Assembly: GCA_035540495.1 (NCBI GenBank)
Contig: DATLGL010000037.1
Coordinates: forward strand, 1-33,857
DNA length: 33,857 nucleotides
From: DASVEG01 sp035540495
GTDB taxonomy: Bacteria; Actinomycetota; Acidimicrobiia; Acidimicrobiales; CADCTF01
Direction: 5' to 3'
Part shown: positions 32,081 to 33,857 of the stretch, in pieces
Layout: the number at the start of each line of letters is the position of its first letter
How positions within the stretch are numbered: the first letter of the stretch is position 1
The notes under the pieces: generated by a model
Seen by the model: the letters and a program-made list of their open reading frames with translations, nothing else
Told to the model about the DNA's origin: nothing
Database searches by the model: none
Translations under genes and position numbers: made by a program

Positions 32081-32214
32081 TGCGCGACGTTAGGTGCGTC
32101 CTGTCTGTCCGCCGTGCGTTTGTGTCCGAGGTGCGTCGTACGACCGACGGGACCCGACTCGGAGTGCCGGATCTGCGCTCCCGTTGCTCGCTTCAACGCA
32201 ACGCAGAACAATGG

Positions 32215-32508
32215 ATGATCAGTGAAAGCGACCGCCACCAGCTGTACTCGCGGCTCGAGTCAGTGCTCGGCGCGCCTGAGGCGTCAACGCTGATGGGCTA
32301 CCTCCCGCCTCTCGGGGGCGACGTAGCGACCAAAGACGATTTGCGTGTGCTCAGGGCCGAGATGGCCGTTGGGTTCTCGCAGGTCGAGACCAAGATCGCC
32401 GAAGTCAACGGCTCGTTACGGCACCAGAATCGCAACCTCTTCATGTCGATGCTCACGTTGCAGCTCTCGGCCTTCGGTCTGTTCGTCGCCGCGGCCAACC
32501 TGACCTGA
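32215..32508 (+). CDS. Small coiled-coil protein with C-terminal membrane helix
   Basis: A 97-residue protein. Its N-terminus (ESDRHQLYSRLESVLGAPEASTLMGYLPPLGG) is followed by VATKDDLRVLRAEMAVGFSQVETKIAEVNGSLRHQN, a probable coiled coil, and a hydrophobic C-terminal helix (LFMSMLTLQLSAFGLFVAAANL). Small proteins with this LGxxxAxTLM..LPP....VATKxDL pattern are, from memory, common in actinobacteria without known function. ATG 32215 is preferred. The upstream region 32081-32214 is shared with the divergent SEC-C gene. A strong palindrome follows the stop. Confidence 0.75.
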   Translation: MISESDRHQLYSRLESVLGAPEASTLMGYLPPLGGDVATKDDLRVLRAEMAVGFSQVETKIAEVNGSLRHQNRNLFMSMLTLQLSAFGLFVAAANLT

Positions 32509-32515
32509 GTCGCTC

Positions 32516-32535
32516 GGCGGTTCCGCGGAACCGCC
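32516..32535. terminator. 20-bp perfect palindrome between convergent genes
   Basis: GGCGGTTCCGCGGAACCGCC lies between the stops of two convergent genes (32508 and 32539). It can form a 10-bp GC-rich stem on either strand, so it may end transcription in both directions, although no T run follows. It contains the third exact GGTTCCGCGGAACC copy. Confidence 0.55.
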
Positions 32536-32538
32536 CAC

Positions 32539-32943
32539 CTACGGCGCAGCGCTCGACCGGCACTGGATGCGCCAGGCCTCGGGCGTCTCCACGACGACAT
32601 AGACGGCGGGATAGACGCCGATCACGCTGCCGTCGGCCCGGTAGCGGGTGACCTGCACGTCGAGGTGCACCTTGTCGCCGAGGTCGTGGATGACTCGCTT
32701 GTGGTCCCATTCGCTGCGGTCCCACCCGGCTCGCTCCCGAATGGCGACCATGCCGACCTCGATGGCGGCGGTCGCCTCGTCGACGTCGTTCCAGATCCTG
32801 ACCTGGCCGCTCGCCAGGCGGACGTGCGGGTAGCCGAGCGTCTCGGCGTGGGCTCGGGCATCGCCGGCATTGAACGTCGCGAGGAACGCGTCGGCGACGT
32901 CCATCGCCGCGACCACGGAGGCGGACTGCTCATCGGAAGCCAC
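32539..32943 (-). CDS. SnoaL/NTF2-like small protein
   Basis: A 134-residue protein with the NTF2-like cone fold pattern. An N-terminal helix pair (AAMDVADAFLATFNAGDARAHAETL) is followed by strands (HVRLASGQVRIWND), a helix (VDEATAAIEVGMVAI), then KVHLDVQVTRYRADGSVIGVYPAVYVVVETPEAWRIQCRSS. Such domains bind small molecules or act as simple enzymes; no catalytic set can be named here. It starts at GTG 32943, only 24 bases after the VapC stop, so it may be transcribed with the AbrB-VapC pair. Confidence 0.75.
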   Translation of the reverse strand: MASDEQSASVVAAMDVADAFLATFNAGDARAHAETLGYPHVRLASGQVRIWNDVDEATAAIEVGMVAIRERAGWDRSEWDHKRVIHDLGDKVHLDVQVTRYRADGSVIGVYPAVYVVVETPEAWRIQCRSSAAP

Positions 32944-32967
32944 GGGCCACGTTACGGCGGCCCACGT

Positions 32968-33351
32968 TCATCGAAGGTCGCGCCACCTCCAGGTTGCGTC
33001 CGCGAGCAGTAATTCGGGATCTCCCGTCCAGAGCTCGGCCTCGTGGGCGACGGCGGTCGCCGCGGCGAAGGCGTCCGCGTACGCCAGCGGGAAGGCGGCC
33101 TTGATCCGCGCCGCATCGAGGACCCGCTCCTCCGATGGGAGCTCCGTTTGCACGCTCGCCTTCAAGTCCCGGATCGCGCTCATGGCATCCGCTTCGCTTG
33201 TGACTCGCCGGACGACGTAGAACACCTCGCCGAGGTTGATCCAGCTCACAGTCGGTCGCTCCGCGTGGAGCAGCGCATCGACGGCCTCGGCGGCGGGGGA
33301 TACACCTTCGAGAAAGCGGAGGATGGCCCAGGAGTCGAGGACGACCGTCAC
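32968..33351 (-). CDS. vapC: PIN-domain toxin paired with AbrB antitoxin
   Basis: A 127-residue PIN-domain RNase toxin. The acidic residues are D6 in VVLDSWA, E42 in INLGEVFYVV, D93 in LAYADAFAAATA and D111 in LWTGDPEL. The INLGEV and PLAYADAFA blocks are typical of the AbrB-linked PIN branch. It starts at GTG 33351, overlapping the antitoxin stop (GTGA). It is the second PIN toxin in the window, only distantly like the first. Confidence 0.92.
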   Translation of the reverse strand: MTVVLDSWAILRFLEGVSPAAEAVDALLHAERPTVSWINLGEVFYVVRRVTSEADAMSAIRDLKASVQTELPSEERVLDAARIKAAFPLAYADAFAAATAVAHEAELWTGDPELLLADATWRWRDLR

Positions 33352-33578
33352 CGTCTCGACTCGCGTGCCTTGTCCTTCTTCCGTTCGCTCTGGAGCACCG
33401 ACCTCAACGCCATGCCGGCGAAGCGGCCTTTGAGGGATGGGCGGTCTTGGGCGCGCCGTACGACCACGTGATCGCCGTCGAGCCAGAACTCGACCTCGTC
33501 GCCCGGATGGATCCCGATCGCATCACGCAGACCCTTCGGGATCACCACCTGTCCCTTCGGTCCGACTCGGTGAGTCAT
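33348..33578 (-). CDS. AbrB/MazE-type swapped-hairpin antitoxin
   Basis: A 76-residue antitoxin with an N-terminal SpoVT-AbrB DNA-binding domain (HRVGPKGQVVIPKGLRDAIGIHPGDEVEFWLDGDHVVVRR, residues 3-42). Its basic C-terminal tail (LKGRFAGMALRSVLQSERKKDKARESRR) should hold the toxin. The start at ATG 33578 is set by the domain and by TATACT (33586-33591) seven bases upstream, which suggests a leaderless transcript. The open frame continues upstream but crosses a terminator. Confidence 0.92.
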   Translation of the reverse strand: MTHRVGPKGQVVIPKGLRDAIGIHPGDEVEFWLDGDHVVVRRAQDRPSLKGRFAGMALRSVLQSERKKDKARESRR

Positions 33579-33585
33579 ACCGACA

Positions 33586-33591
33586 AGTATA
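33586..33591 (-). promoter_or_regulatory. -10 element of the AbrB-VapC operon
   Basis: TATACT on the minus strand, exactly seven bases before ATG 33578, the spacing expected when transcription starts at the A of the ATG. No clear -35 is visible. The vapBC promoter has the same seven-base spacing. Confidence 0.55.
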
Positions 33592-33601
33592 ACCGTGGGG
33601 T

Positions 33602-33738
33602 TCACGAAAACTCCGCTAAGAGCTTGCGGAGACGCACCGCGCCGGGTCGTGTCCGCATGTCGTCCTGAGCGAGCCGCTCCCACGCCTCCTCAACGGTGAA
33701 GAGCTCGCGCTCTAGGCCTTCCGGGCCGGGGTTCGAGG
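33602..33738 (-). pseudogene. 3' remnant of a gene cut by an insertion sequence
   Basis: Open frame without a start codon, reading SNPGPEGLERELFTVEE and then AWERLAQDDMRTRPGAVRLR, ending KLLAEFS at TGA 33602-33604. The amino-acid composition looks like real protein. Its upstream end meets the probable boundary of an insertion element (TGACAG at 33739), so the 5' part seems to have been displaced by it. The protein family is not recognised. Confidence 0.55.
33611..33631 (-). terminator. Rho-independent terminator overlapping the remnant's stop region
   Basis: On the minus strand CTCCGC-N9-GCGGAG forms a 6-bp stem (the loop can pair further as AAG/CTT) followed directly by TTTT. It would end transcription of the remnant gene, and of the inserted element, just before the AbrB-VapC promoter. 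Confidence 0.6.
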
Positions 33739-33766
33739 TGACAGTTGGGCCCCCTGGTTCGGGTTC
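33739..33766. mobile_element. Probable terminal repeat of an IS3/IS481-type element
   Basis: The sequence beginning TGACAGTTGGGCCCCC at 33739 starts with TG, as IS3/IS481-type ends do. It sits directly beyond the transposase stop (33765-33767) and directly before the cut gene remnant. The other end lies outside the window, so the inverted repeat cannot be confirmed. Confidence 0.45.
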
Positions 33767-33857
33767 ATGATGCTCGCTTGAGCTGGTGTGAGGTGAGGAC
33801 CTGGAGTGGTGTGCGCCCTCGCATGAAGTCGCTGTGGTTGCGGCGGCGGCGGTTGTA
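33765..33857 (-). CDS. Transposase C-terminus, partial at window edge
   Basis: The last 30 residues of a DDE (rve-type) transposase. YNRRRRNHSDFMRGRTPLQV matches the usual C-terminal pattern of IS3/IS481 integrase cores (WYN..R.H....G.TP...L), followed by a short basic tail ending at TGA 33765-33767. The rest lies past the right edge. Confidence 0.75.
   Translation of the reverse strand, partial: YNRRRRNHSDFMRGRTPLQVLTSHQLKRAS

Overview
This is a GC-rich, gene-dense bacterial segment, most likely from an actinobacterium. The signs are heavy G/C third-position use, frequent GTG starts, ATGA/GTGA stop-start overlaps, promoters placed for leaderless transcripts, a PafB/PafC-like WYL pair, a lysine-rich histone-like tail, and VapBC and AbrB-VapC modules. 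A recurring palindrome, GGTTCCGCGGAACC, hints at a lineage with a genome-wide iterated palindrome; placement below phylum is only a guess. There is no rRNA, tRNA, CRISPR array or replication origin that I can see.

Left part (1-12.7 kb): a small unknown gene behind two operator-like repeats; a minus-strand NYN nuclease with a LOTUS domain and a lysine-rich tail; a small TY-Chap-like protein; then a tightly coupled plus-strand recC-recB-recD operon. Its last gene, overlapping the recD stop, encodes a PD-(D/E)XK nuclease of PGN_0703 type, so RecBCD is physically tied to a probable restriction-type nuclease.

Centre (12.7-21.6 kb): a run of nucleic-acid and possible defence genes. It holds a shortened, apparently frameshifted NERD nuclease, a membrane DUF4230 protein and a secreted or anchored HNH (DUF1524) nuclease. 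Divergent from these is a two-gene operon, RecQ helicase fused to a ComF-like phosphoribosyltransferase, then DprA. Convergent with dprA, and overlapping it, is a minus-strand operon. It encodes an ABC ATPase with a zinc-hook CxxC and a C-terminal HEPN-like domain (RloC-like layout), followed by a stand-alone protein that looks like a second copy of that domain. Just upstream is a 46-codon relic joining the two ends of an endonuclease/exonuclease/phosphatase (EEP) protein.

Right-centre (21.4-28 kb): a regulatory block with a sigma-70-like gene divergent from two WYL regulators, a TPR gene split by one frameshift, a second TY-Chap-like gene, and a small HD (alarmone-hydrolase-like) gene. An identical spaced motif, GTCCCA-N6-TGGTTC, lies upstream of the sigma-like, TPR and HD genes, so they are probably co-regulated. 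A secreted thermonuclease follows.

Right end (28-33.9 kb): toxin-antitoxin and mobile material. VapBC is bracketed by a 75-bp imperfect direct repeat that also forms the start of a PemK/MazF-like gene. Then come a large SEC-C protein, small proteins, an AbrB-VapC pair, a gene remnant cut by an insertion sequence, and the C-terminus of that element's transposase at the window edge. Overall the window reads as an accessory island rich in DNA/RNA processing, defence and stress-control genes around a RecBCD operon.
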